Source of the DNA: Candidatus Eremiobacter antarcticus
GTDB lineage: Bacteria > Vulcanimicrobiota > Vulcanimicrobiia > Eremiobacterales > Eremiobacteraceae
Direction of reading: 5' to 3'
Assembly (NCBI GenBank): GCA_003244105.1
Contig: QHBK01000007.1
Location: 72,226 to 136,225, forward strand
Length of the DNA: 64,000 nt
A model generated the notes under the pieces. That model saw nothing but the letters and a program-made list of their open reading frames with translations. It had not been told where the DNA came from and made no database searches. A program made the position numbers and the translations under genes. Position 1 is the stretch's first letter. Each line of letters opens with the position of its first letter. Positions 1 through 8,791 of the stretch are shown here, piece by piece.

Positions 1-489
1 TCGCTTGTTCATGTCGATCAACGCAACGGTTGGAAACTTCGGGTCGATGGAGTCGATGCCCGCGCGCACCCCGGGGTAAGGCGTGAGATCAACGGGGCTG
101 CGCTTTGTGAGGATGTCGGCGCGAAAGACGTGGAAATTTTCATCCCCGTTCTTGTCCTGCTCGTACAGGACGTGCCGAGAGTCCGGTTGCCACACGACGT
201 TTCTGATGGGCCGTACGGGATCGGACGCGACGACCCGATCGTCGCTCTTGCCGACGGTGCGAACCCAGATGGCAAGCACACCGTGCGCGTCCGGCGCCAG
301 ATACGCCAGCCGTTTTCCGTCCGGAGAGATGGTGGGCAGCGTCTTGACCGGATTCCCGAACAGAACGGCGCGCGGGATGAGAGGTGGGAGAGCAGCTCGC
401 GCGCTTTGCGGCGCGACGCCGGCCAGCGCGATAGCCGTCATCAGGGTCAGCACATAACGCTTCATCACGGAAGGGCGGACTCTCGGCAT
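1..489 (-). CDS. S9 family peptidase, N-terminal part (runs off window)
   Basis: The reverse strand is open from an ATG at 489 to the window edge (163 codons, no stop). The ATG is preceded by AAAGGAG about 6 nt upstream; a second in-frame ATG lies at 465. The N-terminus has a signal-peptide-like hydrophobic stretch ending near AQSARA-type sequence, then beta-propeller repeats of the kind in prolyl-oligopeptidase N-domains (TISPDGKRLAYL, VVWQPDSRHVLYEQD, ENFHVFRADI). I infer an exported S9 serine peptidase. The catalytic C-terminal hydrolase domain is outside the window, so the active site cannot be checked. A complete S9 peptidase lies at 32726-34732. Confidence 0.8.
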   Translation of the reverse strand, partial: MPRVRPSVMKRYVLTLMTAIALAGVAPQSARAALPPLIPRAVLFGNPVKTLPTISPDGKRLAYLAPDAHGVLAIWVRTVGKSDDRVVASDPVRPIRNVVWQPDSRHVLYEQDKNGDENFHVFRADILTKRSPVDLTPYPGVRAGIDSIDPKFPTVALIDMNKR

Positions 490-575
490 GGGACGCTCCT
501 TTGGAATTGGCGCGCGCCGCCGCCGGCAGTCGCCGGTCGGGGTGAGTGTTTTTTCAGCGCGCCGGAACCGCACCT

Positions 576-1481
576 TCAAACAGCCGACCTCCCTAGGATT
601 GCGCGCATCACCCAGCGGTCGGCGATGGAATAGTAGAGCTCGATCTCGGGCGAGCCCGGGCGCTCAACAGCCGAGGCGGCAAAGGCGATATCCGTATCTT
701 CAGCCTCGCGCTTGCTCGGCGGCGGCGCGATGACAGGCTCGTCGCAGCGGTCAGTGACGTGCGTGAAATATTCGTCGAACTCAATCCAGCCAATGCGCCA
801 GTGCGCATCAGCCGTGGCGCCGTTGTAGAACATGACCGGCGCAGTGGGATCAACTATGGAAACGGGCCCCGTGCTGAGGTGCCAGCTGTCCCAGCTGTCC
901 GGGCGCGCCTCGAAGAGCGGTTCCTGAAAACTCCATGGTCCTTCCAACGCGCCGGCCGCCGCTATCCCGATCTTCGACTTGCCGTCGTGGGCGTATTCCA
1001 AGAACAGCCGCCACGTGCCGTCGCCGGCTTGCACGATGGTCGCCTCCTTGGCGTTGCTGAACCCGGCGTCGTCTGCGAACACCCGGCCGCGTTTTTTCAG
1101 GCGGTGAATGTCCGGGCCGCTCGCCGCCAGCAGTTGTCCGACCTTTTTTTCTTGGTTCCAACCTGAGTAGTACACGTAGTACGAGCCGCCTTCGCTTGCA
1201 AGCGTCGGGTCTTCGCATCCGTCGCGATCGTCTTCTTCCGGCCCCGGCGCGATGACGGGTTCGCTGTCCATCACAAAGTCTATTCCGGACGTGCCGCTTC
1301 CATAGTAGATGCGGGCCACTTTGAGAACCGGGTTGTCCGATCGGTTCACCGCCCGCAACAAGATGTGACAGCGGCCGGCTTCCCTCCACACACAGGGGCT
1401 GAGGATGTAGAACTCGCTCAAGGGATGCGAGCGCTCGAAGTTCAGTTCGTCGGTACGGAGGATCGAGAACCGTGGCGCCAT
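576..1481 (-). CDS. GH130-like five-bladed beta-propeller glycosidase/phosphorylase
   Basis: About 301 residues with no signal peptide, so probably cytoplasmic. The repeated blade-like segments (SPCVWREAGRCHILLRAV, EDPTLASEGGSYYVYYSG, KEATIVQAGDGTWRLFLEY, HLSTGPVSIVDPTAPVMFYNGA) resemble the GH43/GH130/GH32 propeller superfamily, especially GH130 beta-mannoside phosphorylases and mannosidases. The exact substrate cannot be told. I chose the ATG at 1481, which has AGGG upstream and sits 14 bp after the preceding gene's stop; a GTG at 1520 would overlap that gene by 25 bp. It is probably co-transcribed with the small membrane protein upstream (1496-1855). Confidence 0.68.
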   Translation of the reverse strand: MAPRFSILRTDELNFERSHPLSEFYILSPCVWREAGRCHILLRAVNRSDNPVLKVARIYYGSGTSGIDFVMDSEPVIAPGPEEDDRDGCEDPTLASEGGSYYVYYSGWNQEKKVGQLLAASGPDIHRLKKRGRVFADDAGFSNAKEATIVQAGDGTWRLFLEYAHDGKSKIGIAAAGALEGPWSFQEPLFEARPDSWDSWHLSTGPVSIVDPTAPVMFYNGATADAHWRIGWIEFDEYFTHVTDRCDEPVIAPPPSKREAEDTDIAFAASAVERPGSPEIELYYSIADRWVMRAILGRSAV

Positions 1482-1495
1482 GTGCGCCCTATGCG

Positions 1496-1855
1496 TTAGC
1501 CGGCGGTTTTCGGCCTCCACGGTTTCAGGAACAAGATTGAGACAATGATAGCGACCTCGAGCGCGGCGTCGCCGAGATACACTTTGCTGATGCGGCCGAT
1601 CAGCGCGTAGAAGACGTCGATGGCGGTGAACGCCAGCGCGCTTGCGATGGAGAGCACAACGATCTCAGGCGTGAGCCTTCCGTTGAGCGTGGCCAACAGC
1701 AGGGTCAGCCCGACTGCGATCACGAGCAGTCCGACCATGCGCACGAGCCACAGGTCTGTCTTGGGACCGGTGACCGCTTGAAACGTGGAGATGCTCAGGA
1801 TCGGCCAGATCCCGCTGATGAGGTAGTAGATGGACTGCAGCTGTATGACGCGCAT
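1496..1855 (-). CDS. small four-helix membrane protein of unknown function
   Basis: About 119 residues from an ATG at 1855 with GGAG 8 nt upstream; a GTG at 1867 is an alternative. Four hydrophobic segments are visible (around IYYLISGIWPILSIS, LVRMVGLLVIAVGLTLLLA, IVVLSIASALAFTAIDVFYAL, ALEVAIIVSILFL), so it is an integral inner-membrane protein. I do not recognise the family. It is directly upstream of the GH130-like gene on the same strand with about 14 bp between them, which suggests one transcript. Confidence 0.62.
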   Translation of the reverse strand: MRVIQLQSIYYLISGIWPILSISTFQAVTGPKTDLWLVRMVGLLVIAVGLTLLLATLNGRLTPEIVVLSIASALAFTAIDVFYALIGRISKVYLGDAALEVAIIVSILFLKPWRPKTAG

Positions 1856-1935
1856 CTCAGGCTCCACGGAAAGAGAGCGGCTGGCATTTAGTATGCCGCC
1901 GCCCGCCTTGTGTTAAACGCTTGAGAAGAGAGCCG

Positions 1936-2388
1936 TCAGTTGTTGAGCATGGCGGAAACGTTGCGCCGCCGCTGTTGTTCGTCGGAGATGTACTTGGCGA
2001 TGTGCTTCACCTGATCGGCGTCCAAATTGACGAAGCTGAGTCCACAGACGTAGGAGCCCCGGTCTTCCTTGTTCGCGTGCACGACCTTGGCTTCGATATC
2101 GTGGGTCGCCCCCAGACCCATGTCCACCGACAGTACGACCACGTCGCCTTCTTCGAGACGCGTCGAGCTTTGCACTCGAGCGCCGCCGACAGATAATTGG
2201 ATAACGAGCGTCGGAACCTCGATGCCGCCTTCTAAGGATAGGCGGGCCGGCTCAGTCGTGTGCAAGCGAGGCCATCGCCGCGTATAGCCCGGGCGTTTGT
2301 TCTTGAAGATGACGTTCAAAAGAGAATCTAACACGTTGACATCGCTTCTAGTCGCACACTGAAGTACCGTGCGGCCCGTTCGGCCCAC
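1936..2388 (-). CDS. PilZ domain protein
   Basis: About 150 residues. The PilZ signature is present: an arginine-rich RRWPR motif followed by a (D/N)xSxxG-type motif (IQLSVGGARV), then beta strands ending in the YVCGLSFVNLD segment. PilZ domains bind cyclic di-GMP and adjust motility, polysaccharide synthesis or gene expression, so this is a probable c-di-GMP effector. The second motif has Q in place of D/N at its first position, which may weaken binding. The start is uncertain: a GTG at 2388 gives the full length and a GTG near 2334 also fits; neither has a strong ribosome binding site. It stands alone, with short intergenic gaps on both sides. Confidence 0.75.
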   Translation of the reverse strand: MGRTGRTVLQCATRSDVNVLDSLLNVIFKNKRPGYTRRWPRLHTTEPARLSLEGGIEVPTLVIQLSVGGARVQSSTRLEEGDVVVLSVDMGLGATHDIEAKVVHANKEDRGSYVCGLSFVNLDADQVKHIAKYISDEQQRRRNVSAMLNN

Positions 2389-2453
2389 GCAATGTCTATC
2401 TGCTTGCGGCCGAGCGCAGGCGCGACCTGGTGAGCGCCGTCACAGACGGCCGC

Positions 2454-3551
2454 CTACGTGTGAAGTGTGGGCCCAGGCGCTGGGCTGGGGGATGGAAAGC
2501 CCAGGTTGGGAGCACCGGTCGCGGCGGGTGCCGGAGTCGGCGTGATCAAGGCCATGGGGTGCCGAGACAGCATGTCGTGCCAGGCCCTTTGGAAGGCGAC
2601 GGCGAGCGAGTCGATCGCGTGCCTGCCGCCCGGCTGTTCGTAATAGTGCGCTTCGAGGCCGCTGCCGCTCAGGAGATCGGCGTTTTTCTTCATGTAACCC
2701 TTTGGCACGATCTGGTCTTCCGAGCCGACCACCAGATACAGCGGGAGGTGGGCGAAGCCTCGGATCGCATCGTTCGCGGTCTCGGTGACCATGCCGCCTG
2801 AAACGGCCATCACGCCCGACCAGTCTTCCGGATGCTTGGGCCCCACGATGAACACACCGTACCCGCCCATCGAATGCCCCGCGAGATAGATGCTCTTGCG
2901 GTCGATGTTAAACGACTTGGCGGCGAGATCTAAAGCAGCATAGACATCGACGGATGCAGGATCGACGTACTGGCTATCGCCGCGGGCGTACGGCGCAACG
3001 ACGATGGCATGGGTTGCGTCGGCGGCCGCGCGCACCGTCGGACTTGCGATGACGTCGTTTTCCGAAGCCGTCCGCCCGTGCAAGAACACCACGAGCGGGA
3101 CCGGCCGGCTGGCATCGTACGAAGGCGGCACGTAGACGGCGACGGGTTGAAGACTGCCGTCCACCGGCGATTTCATGAGGAGGTCGTCCGCGCCGCGCAC
3201 CGCTTTGATATCGTGGTAGCGCCCGCTGGCCAGCTGATCCACGATGCTTTGGTCGAGCCGGACCATGACGGTGTTGTAATCCACAAAGCTGCGCTGGTCC
3301 ATCCAAGCGGGCTTGGCGCTCATCGCGACGCCGGTGACGTCGCTGTCGATCCGCTCCTGCAGCGCCGGCGCGAGCCCCGAGCGGTCGTTGATCTCGCGGA
3401 AGTGCTGAAGCAGGGTGTTCCGCGCGACCGTCAACTGCGCTTGCAGCGAACCGGCGGCGTCCATGCCGGCAACATCCGCCCGGGAGCCGCTGGTCAAAAA
3501 GAGCGCGGCCGCAATCGCCGTGGCGCCTATGCCTGCCCGCGCTTTCATCAT
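2454..3551 (-). CDS. secreted alpha/beta hydrolase (esterase family)
   Basis: About 365 residues from paired ATGs at 3551/3548 with AAGGA upstream. The open frame extends further upstream but without a credible start. Residues 1-25 form a signal peptide (GATAIAAALFLTSGSRA). The catalytic domain contains the oxyanion segment VVFLHGR (about 154-160), the nucleophile elbow GHSMGG with Ser227, a likely acid Asp279 in VGSEDQIVP and His311 in GGRHAID. This order matches polyhydroxybutyrate-depolymerase/feruloyl-esterase-like hydrolases. The last 30 residues are rich in Pro, Thr and Ser, like an exported-protein tail. Substrate is unknown. It is transcribed divergently from the short gene at 3631. 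Confidence 0.8.
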   Translation of the reverse strand: MMKARAGIGATAIAAALFLTSGSRADVAGMDAAGSLQAQLTVARNTLLQHFREINDRSGLAPALQERIDSDVTGVAMSAKPAWMDQRSFVDYNTVMVRLDQSIVDQLASGRYHDIKAVRGADDLLMKSPVDGSLQPVAVYVPPSYDASRPVPLVVFLHGRTASENDVIASPTVRAAADATHAIVVAPYARGDSQYVDPASVDVYAALDLAAKSFNIDRKSIYLAGHSMGGYGVFIVGPKHPEDWSGVMAVSGGMVTETANDAIRGFAHLPLYLVVGSEDQIVPKGYMKKNADLLSGSGLEAHYYEQPGGRHAIDSLAVAFQRAWHDMLSRHPMALITPTPAPAATGAPNLGFPSPSPAPGPTLHT

Positions 3552-3630
3552 GTTCCTTTCATTCTGGAAACCAAGCGCAACTCCCACGGTTTCGTCGGCG
3601 TGGGCTGCCCGAATAGAGCCATGAAATTGA

Positions 3631-4014
3631 GTGCTACGTTCCCCACAGACGGCCGCGCTGCGTCGGCGGCAAGACGAAATTGTCGCCGTGCAAAACGTCG
3701 CGGGCCTCACACTAACGCAGCAGACTCCGCTGAACATCGCAGGCTACCGCAGCCAGCTGACGCTGGCAGCCCCCATGGCTCGCGGCGCACGCTACGCTGC
3801 CACCACCGACGTGGCGGTCGGACGCGGTTTCCAGCTGGGCATCGGCGCCGGCATCGGGAAGCTGCGCAACGACAGCCCCGCAGGCTTCATCGTGAGCCCG
3901 TTTGCCTCGCTGCAAATCGCACCCAAGAGCGCAGTTGTCGCCCGCTACTATACCGGCGGCAACCCGACTCGCGTGGGATCGACCACCTTCGTCGGCTTGC
4001 AGTACACGATCTAG
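3631..4014 (+). CDS. outer-membrane beta-barrel-like fragment, hypothetical
   Basis: About 127 residues from a GTG at 3631. The C-terminal 100 residues alternate hydrophobic and polar residues and end in VGLQYTI, typical of the last strand of an outer-membrane barrel. The first 20 residues (RSPQTAALRRRQDEI) do not look like a signal peptide, which such a protein would need. It may therefore be the 3' remnant of a larger gene or have a frameshifted start: an ATG at 3621 opens a different frame. It is followed 20 bp later by the PAP2 phosphatase gene and may share its transcript. Confidence 0.4.
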   Translation: MLRSPQTAALRRRQDEIVAVQNVAGLTLTQQTPLNIAGYRSQLTLAAPMARGARYAATTDVAVGRGFQLGIGAGIGKLRNDSPAGFIVSPFASLQIAPKSAVVARYYTGGNPTRVGSTTFVGLQYTI

Positions 4015-4034
4015 CAAACACCAAAGGCGGCCTC

Positions 4035-4520
4035 ATGACCGCCACAACCACCGCCGCCGTGTGGATCGCTCAGTATGCAATCGCGGGGTCGCTCATCGCG
4101 GCCTTGGCGGCGCGGCTGCGCAACCGCCGGCGGTTCGAGCCCCTGCTGTTCGGGTTGGGAGCCGGCGTGGCGTTTCTGCTGACGCTCATCGCAGCGCAGC
4201 TGTACCAACACCCGCGGCCATTCGTCGTCATGCACGTCGCGCCGCTCGTTGCTCACTCGAACGACAACGGCTTCCCGTCAGATCATTCCGTGGTGGCGGC
4301 GTACATCGCCGCCTATCTGTTGTGGTTCGACCTTCCCGTGGGTGCGTGCGCGGCCGCCGTGGCGGTGCTCATCGGCGTCGCGCGAATCTTCTGCCTGCTG
4401 CATTGGCCGGTGGACATCGCCTTCGGCTGGCTCATCGGCATCGCTGCCGCGGTCATCGCGCGCTGGCTGCTCGCCCAGCTTTTTACGAAAACCAGCCGCT
4501 CGGCTCAACCGCCAGGTTGA
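4035..4520 (+). CDS. PAP2 family phosphatase (undecaprenyl-diphosphatase-like)
   Basis: About 161 residues from an ATG at 4035 with AAAGGCGG upstream. The three phosphatase motifs of the PAP2 superfamily are visible: RP at 61-62 (QHPRPF), PSDH at 81-84 and R117-x5-H123-x3-D127 (ARIFCLLHWPVD). At least four transmembrane helices surround them. The PSDH motif and small size resemble BcrC-type undecaprenyl pyrophosphate phosphatases, which recycle the lipid carrier for cell-wall synthesis; this function is an inference. Its 3' end overlaps the convergent aldehyde dehydrogenase gene by 38 bp. Confidence 0.8.
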   Translation: MTATTTAAVWIAQYAIAGSLIAALAARLRNRRRFEPLLFGLGAGVAFLLTLIAAQLYQHPRPFVVMHVAPLVAHSNDNGFPSDHSVVAAYIAAYLLWFDLPVGACAAAVAVLIGVARIFCLLHWPVDIAFGWLIGIAAAVIARWLLAQLFTKTSRSAQPPG

Positions 4521-6018
4521 CGTTGATCTGCTTCACCTCGGTATACGCGTCGTAGCCGTGCGTGCCTAATTCGCGGCCGATGCCCGACTGTTTGTAGCCG
4601 CCCCACGGCGCCTCGTTGTAGGTCGGATGATAGGTGTTGATCCAGGTGATGCCCGCGCGCAGTTTGCGGATGACGCGATGCGCCTTGGCGATGTCGTTGG
4701 TGAAGACGCCGCCGGCCAGACCGTAGATCGTGTCGTTGGCAAGCGCGATCGCTTCCGCCTCATCCTTGAAGCGCTGCACGACAAGAACAGGTCCGAAGAT
4801 CTCTTCCTGAACGATCTTCATGCCCGGCTTCGTATGCGAGAAGATGGTCGGCTCGATGAAGTTGCCCTTTTCCCCCAGTTCCCCGGGTGGGCGCTGGCCG
4901 CCGCATTCCAGCGTCGCGCCTTCCTCGATGCCTGCGCGGATGTACGCCTCGACTTTTTCTTGGTGCGCGCGGCTGATGATCGGGCCCATCTCGGTCTGCG
5001 GATCGAACCCGTCGCCGACTCGTATCTTCTTTGCGCGCTCGACCAGGCGGGGCAGAAGCTTGTCGTGCAGGGAGTCTTGCACGAGCAGGCGCGAGCCCGC
5101 GGAACACACCTGTCCTGCGTTGGCGAAGATGCCGAACAACGCGTAGTCGACGGCCGTGTCGAAATCCGCATCTGCGAACACGATGTTCGGAGACTTGCCG
5201 CCGAGCTCGAGCGAGATCTTTTTCAAGTTGCCGGTGGCAGCTTGCATGATCGATCTGCCGGTTTTTGTGCCGCCCGTGAAGGCAACTTTATCCACCAGCG
5301 GGCTGGCTGCGATGGCATGTCCGACGACGGGACCCGCACCCAGCACGATGTTGACCACGCCCTTGGGCAGCTCCAGTTCTTCAAAGAACGTGGCCAGCCG
5401 CAGCGCGGTCAGAGGCGTGAGCTCTGCCGGCTTGAGCACGCACGTGTTGCCCGCCGCCAGTGCCGGCGCAAGTTTCCAAGCCGCCATGAGCAGCGGATAG
5501 TTCCACGGGATGATCTGACCGCACACGCCGATGGGCTCGCGCACCACCATCGTCTGCGAAGCCGCGGGCACGTCGAAGGTCTGGCCGCTCGGCTTGGTCG
5601 CAAGGCCGCCGTAATAGCGGAAACAGTTGGCCGCGTCCGCCATGTCGTACTCGGTTTCGCGCAATGGCTTGCCGTTGTTGAGCGTCTCCATGCGCGACAA
5701 CTCGGCTGCGTGCTCGTCGATCTTGTCAGCGAGGCGGAACAGCAGCTTGGCGCGGTCCTGCGCGTTTGACTCTCCCCACGGCCCTTTGTAAAAGGCGTCG
5801 TGCGCCGCTTGGATGGCGCGCTCCGCGTCCGCCTGCGAGCCTTCGGCCACCTTGGCGATGACGTCTCCATTCGCCGGGTTGACAAGCTCGCGCGTGCCGC
5901 CATCTGCCGCCGCACCCCACTGCCCGTCGATGAACATCGCGTATGCCCCGCCCGCCGTTCTGAGATTCTTCAGAAGCTCGGCTTGGCCGGTTGCGCCCTT
6001 GGGTTCCATTGTCTGCAT
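4483..6018 (-). CDS. NAD(P)-dependent aldehyde dehydrogenase (betaine/4-aminobutanal type)
   Basis: 511 residues, full length for the ALDH superfamily. Visible motifs are the substrate channel IIPWNYPLLMA, the NAD-binding FTGGTKTG, the general base segment LELGGKSP and the nucleophile NAGQVCSAGSR. The C-terminus (NEAPWGGYKQSGIGRELG) is typical of betaine aldehyde and gamma-aminobutyraldehyde dehydrogenases. Because it is third in an operon after gabT and patA (15 bp behind patA), the likely reaction is oxidation of 4-aminobutanal to GABA. The ATG at 6018 has GGAGAG upstream. The stop lies within the 3' end of the convergent PAP2 gene. Confidence 0.88.
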   Translation of the reverse strand: MQTMEPKGATGQAELLKNLRTAGGAYAMFIDGQWGAAADGGTRELVNPANGDVIAKVAEGSQADAERAIQAAHDAFYKGPWGESNAQDRAKLLFRLADKIDEHAAELSRMETLNNGKPLRETEYDMADAANCFRYYGGLATKPSGQTFDVPAASQTMVVREPIGVCGQIIPWNYPLLMAAWKLAPALAAGNTCVLKPAELTPLTALRLATFFEELELPKGVVNIVLGAGPVVGHAIAASPLVDKVAFTGGTKTGRSIMQAATGNLKKISLELGGKSPNIVFADADFDTAVDYALFGIFANAGQVCSAGSRLLVQDSLHDKLLPRLVERAKKIRVGDGFDPQTEMGPIISRAHQEKVEAYIRAGIEEGATLECGGQRPPGELGEKGNFIEPTIFSHTKPGMKIVQEEIFGPVLVVQRFKDEAEAIALANDTIYGLAGGVFTNDIAKAHRVIRKLRAGITWINTYHPTYNEAPWGGYKQSGIGRELGTHGYDAYTEVKQINVNLAVEPSGWFS

Positions 6019-6033
6019 GATGCGTCTCTCCGT

Positions 6034-7467
6034 TTATCTTGCGGTCTTCAGGTGCGCGAGCGACTCCCGCAATGCCTGGCACACATAATCCGCTTGCTCT
6101 TCGGCGAGCGTGAGGGGCGGTTCCACGCGTATGACGCGCGCGTTCACCAGGGTGCCCGAGACGAGCACGCCGCGCTCGAGCATCGCCTTGCTCAGCGCGA
6201 AGCCAAGCTCGTCGTTGGGAAACTCCATGGCTATGAGCATGCCCTTGCCGCGCATGTCGACGATGATGTCTTCGTATCCCGCAGCTGCCTCGCGCAGACC
6301 CCGCAGCATCCGCTCGCCCATGGATGCCGCCCGCTGCGGCAGCTCTTCTTCGATCAAGACGGTGATGGTCGCAAGCGCGGCGGCACACGCCAACGGATTG
6401 CCGCCGAACGTCGTCGTGTGCAGGAACGGGTTGCCGAAGATGCGGGAGAAGACCGCTTTCGTTCCCACCACAGCCCCGGCCGGCATTACGCCACCGCCAA
6501 ATGCCTTCGCTAAGCACAGCAAGTCGGGCGCCACTCCCCAGTGCTCGCACGCGAACATCTTGCCGGTGCGGCCCATCCCCGTCTGCACTTCGTCGAGCAC
6601 GAGCAAGGCGCCGTACTCGTCGCAGAGCGCGCGCACGCCGGGCAGATAGTCGTCGGAGGGGATGTTCACGCCGCCCTCGCCTTGGATCGGCTCGAGGATC
6701 ACCGCGCCGACGTCTTCGCCGACGGTCCGCAGCGTCTGCATGCGCCAGCGCAGCGCCGGCAGATCGTTGAAGGGCACGTGTTCGATGTTCGGCAGCATCG
6801 GGCCGAACGGCGTTCGGAACTCTCCTTTAGCGGAGACGGACAGCGCGCCCATGCTCTTGCCGTGGAACCCCTTCGTGGCCGCGACGACCGTCTGTTTGGT
6901 GTGATCGTAGGCGCGCGCCAGTTTGAGCGCGGCTTCGATCGCCTCCGTTCCGCTGTTACAGAAAAATGAGTACTCCAAATCGCCGGGCGTCAGCATGGCC
7001 AGCGCTTTTGCCAGCATGGCTCGCAGCGGATCCAACAAGTCTTGGGAATGCAGCGCCTGACGCTTGAGCTGGTCGGTGACCGCCTTGACCACCTTGGGGT
7101 GACGATGGCCGACGTTGTAGATGCCGAAGCCGCCCAGGCAATCGATGTATTCCTTGCCGTTGACGTCGCGGTAGGCATTGAGCCCCGCATCGGACCACTC
7201 GACGGCGGCGGCCGCATGCTCGACCGACGTCGCTTTGCGGTATTCGAGAAAACCTGGGTTGACGTGATCGCGGAAGTTCTCGACGGTCTCGCGCGTTATC
7301 CAGTCCGCGTCTTGCGCCGTGATGTTTTCTTTGGCGATGAGATCCAACACGCGGCGCGTGTACGCAAGCGTCTTTGCACGTGCGTCGTTCTCCGCTTGCA
7401 GCGCTGCTTGCGCGAGGCCGCCGAGAGCTTGGGCGTCTGCCGCCTGCGGCACTTCGATGGACTTCAT
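6034..7467 (-). CDS. patA: putrescine aminotransferase (class III)
   Basis: About 477 residues from the ATG at 7467, 7 bp after gabT. The protein follows the PatA/YgjG family along its length, including the family-specific N-terminus (ITAQDADWITRETV, NHVNPGFLEYRKAT-like region) and the class III features CNSGTEAIEAALKLAR, LDEVQTGMGRTG and the PLP lysine in LCLAKAFGGGVMP. It transfers the amino group of putrescine to 2-oxoglutarate, giving 4-aminobutanal. The following gene, an aldehyde dehydrogenase, would convert this to GABA, and the preceding one encodes GABA transaminase, so the three genes form a complete putrescine-to-succinate-semialdehyde route. Confidence 0.88.
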   Translation of the reverse strand: MKSIEVPQAADAQALGGLAQAALQAENDARAKTLAYTRRVLDLIAKENITAQDADWITRETVENFRDHVNPGFLEYRKATSVEHAAAAVEWSDAGLNAYRDVNGKEYIDCLGGFGIYNVGHRHPKVVKAVTDQLKRQALHSQDLLDPLRAMLAKALAMLTPGDLEYSFFCNSGTEAIEAALKLARAYDHTKQTVVAATKGFHGKSMGALSVSAKGEFRTPFGPMLPNIEHVPFNDLPALRWRMQTLRTVGEDVGAVILEPIQGEGGVNIPSDDYLPGVRALCDEYGALLVLDEVQTGMGRTGKMFACEHWGVAPDLLCLAKAFGGGVMPAGAVVGTKAVFSRIFGNPFLHTTTFGGNPLACAAALATITVLIEEELPQRAASMGERMLRGLREAAAGYEDIIVDMRGKGMLIAMEFPNDELGFALSKAMLERGVLVSGTLVNARVIRVEPPLTLAEEQADYVCQALRESLAHLKTAR

Positions 7468-7474
7468 CGCAGCG

Positions 7475-8791
7475 TCATGTCGCGTTTGCGGAGGCCGGCG
7501 GTGAGGCTGCAAAGACGGCGTCGCAACTTGCGGTCAGCCGCCCAAGGGCGGTGTCGAGCTCGTCATCGCCGATCACCAGCGGCACCAGAATGCGGATGAC
7601 GCTGCGCTTCGAGCCCGCGGCGAGCAACAGCAGACCGCGCGAACGCGCCTCATCGATGAGACGCTGCGCGAGCTGCCGGCCGCTGACGTCGCCGTCGCTT
7701 AAAAATTCCATGCCGATCATCGCGCCGCGGCCGCGCACGTCGCCGATCTTGGGGTGGCGCGCTTTCAGCTCACGCAGGGCGCCCAGGACCCGAGCTCCGA
7801 TCCGATCCGCGCGCTCCAGAAGATTCTCTTCCTCGATGATATCCAAGGTCGCAAGCGCGGCCGCGCAAGCGAGCGGATTGCCCCCGTACGTGCCGCCCAA
7901 GCCGCCGGCGGTAGGCGCATCCATGATGTCGGCGCGACCGATGATGCCCGACAGCGGCATGCCGGCGGCCATGCTCTTCGCCACGGTGATCATGTCCGGT
8001 TCGACGCCCGAGTGCTCGATCGCGAACATCTTGCCGGTGCGGCCGTATCCGCACTGGATCTCGTCCGCGATCAGCACGATGCCGTTGTCGTGCGTGATGC
8101 GCCGCAGCTCGCGGAGAAACTCCGCGGGCGCCGGCACAAAACCGCCTTCGCCCAAAACCGGTTCGACGACGACTGCAGCGACGCGGCTCGGCGAGACCTG
8201 CGACTCGAAGAGATCGTTGAGCGCATCGAGCGATCTCTTGGCGGTCCAGCCACGATACTCATAAGGATAGGGCGCGTGATAGACCTCGCTGCAGAACGGC
8301 CCGAAGCCCTGCTTGTACGGCTCGTTCTCACCCGTCATGGAGAGAGCCAAGAGCGTCCGCCCGTGAAACGCGTGATGAAAGGCGATAACGGCCGGCCGGT
8401 TCGTGTGCATGCGCGCGATCTTGACGGCATTCTCGACGGCTTCTGCGCCGGTCGTCAGCAGCAGCGTTTTCTTCTGGCTCTTGCCTGGAGCGAGCGCGTT
8501 GAGGCGTTCCGCAAGCTGCACGTACGTCTCGTACATCACCACTTGGAAACACGTGTGGGTGAAGCGCTCCAGCTGCGCGGCGATCGCGGCGCGGACCTTG
8601 GGGTGCGAGTGGCCGACGTTGAGCACCCCGATGCCGCCGACGAAGTCGTAGTACTCTTTGCCGTCGATATCCCAAATTTTCTCGCCCGCCGACCGGTCGA
8701 CGAAAATGGGATGGCTGTTGCCCACTCCCCGCGGCACGTGCTTCGCGCGCGCTTCAAGGAGGGAGGATGTCCGGGAGGCCGTGATCGCCAC
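7475..8791 (-). CDS. gabT: 4-aminobutyrate aminotransferase
   Basis: 438 residues, PLP fold type I, class III. Visible family features are the WDIDGKEYYDFVGGIGVLNVGHSHP start, TTGAEAVENAVKIAR phosphate-binding region, IADEIQCGYGRTGKMFA and the PLP lysine in ITVAKSMAAGMPLSG. This is the pattern of bacterial GabT, which converts GABA plus 2-oxoglutarate to succinate semialdehyde plus glutamate. The GTG at 8791 has GAGGAAAA upstream. It is first in the operon gabT-patA-aldehyde dehydrogenase and divergent from a PucR-type regulator at 8991. No succinate-semialdehyde dehydrogenase is adjacent. Confidence 0.88.
   Translation of the reverse strand: MAITASRTSSLLEARAKHVPRGVGNSHPIFVDRSAGEKIWDIDGKEYYDFVGGIGVLNVGHSHPKVRAAIAAQLERFTHTCFQVVMYETYVQLAERLNALAPGKSQKKTLLLTTGAEAVENAVKIARMHTNRPAVIAFHHAFHGRTLLALSMTGENEPYKQGFGPFCSEVYHAPYPYEYRGWTAKRSLDALNDLFESQVSPSRVAAVVVEPVLGEGGFVPAPAEFLRELRRITHDNGIVLIADEIQCGYGRTGKMFAIEHSGVEPDMITVAKSMAAGMPLSGIIGRADIMDAPTAGGLGGTYGGNPLACAAALATLDIIEEENLLERADRIGARVLGALRELKARHPKIGDVRGRGAMIGMEFLSDGDVSGRQLAQRLIDEARSRGLLLLAAGSKRSVIRILVPLVIGDDELDTALGRLTASCDAVFAASPPASANAT

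Noticed and set aside
4627..5769. 380-codon open frame on the plus strand opposite the aldehyde dehydrogenase gene
   Set aside because: It is antisense to a gene with intact motifs, its translation is rich in Arg/His/Ala without any fold pattern, and long antisense frames are expected in GC-rich DNA.
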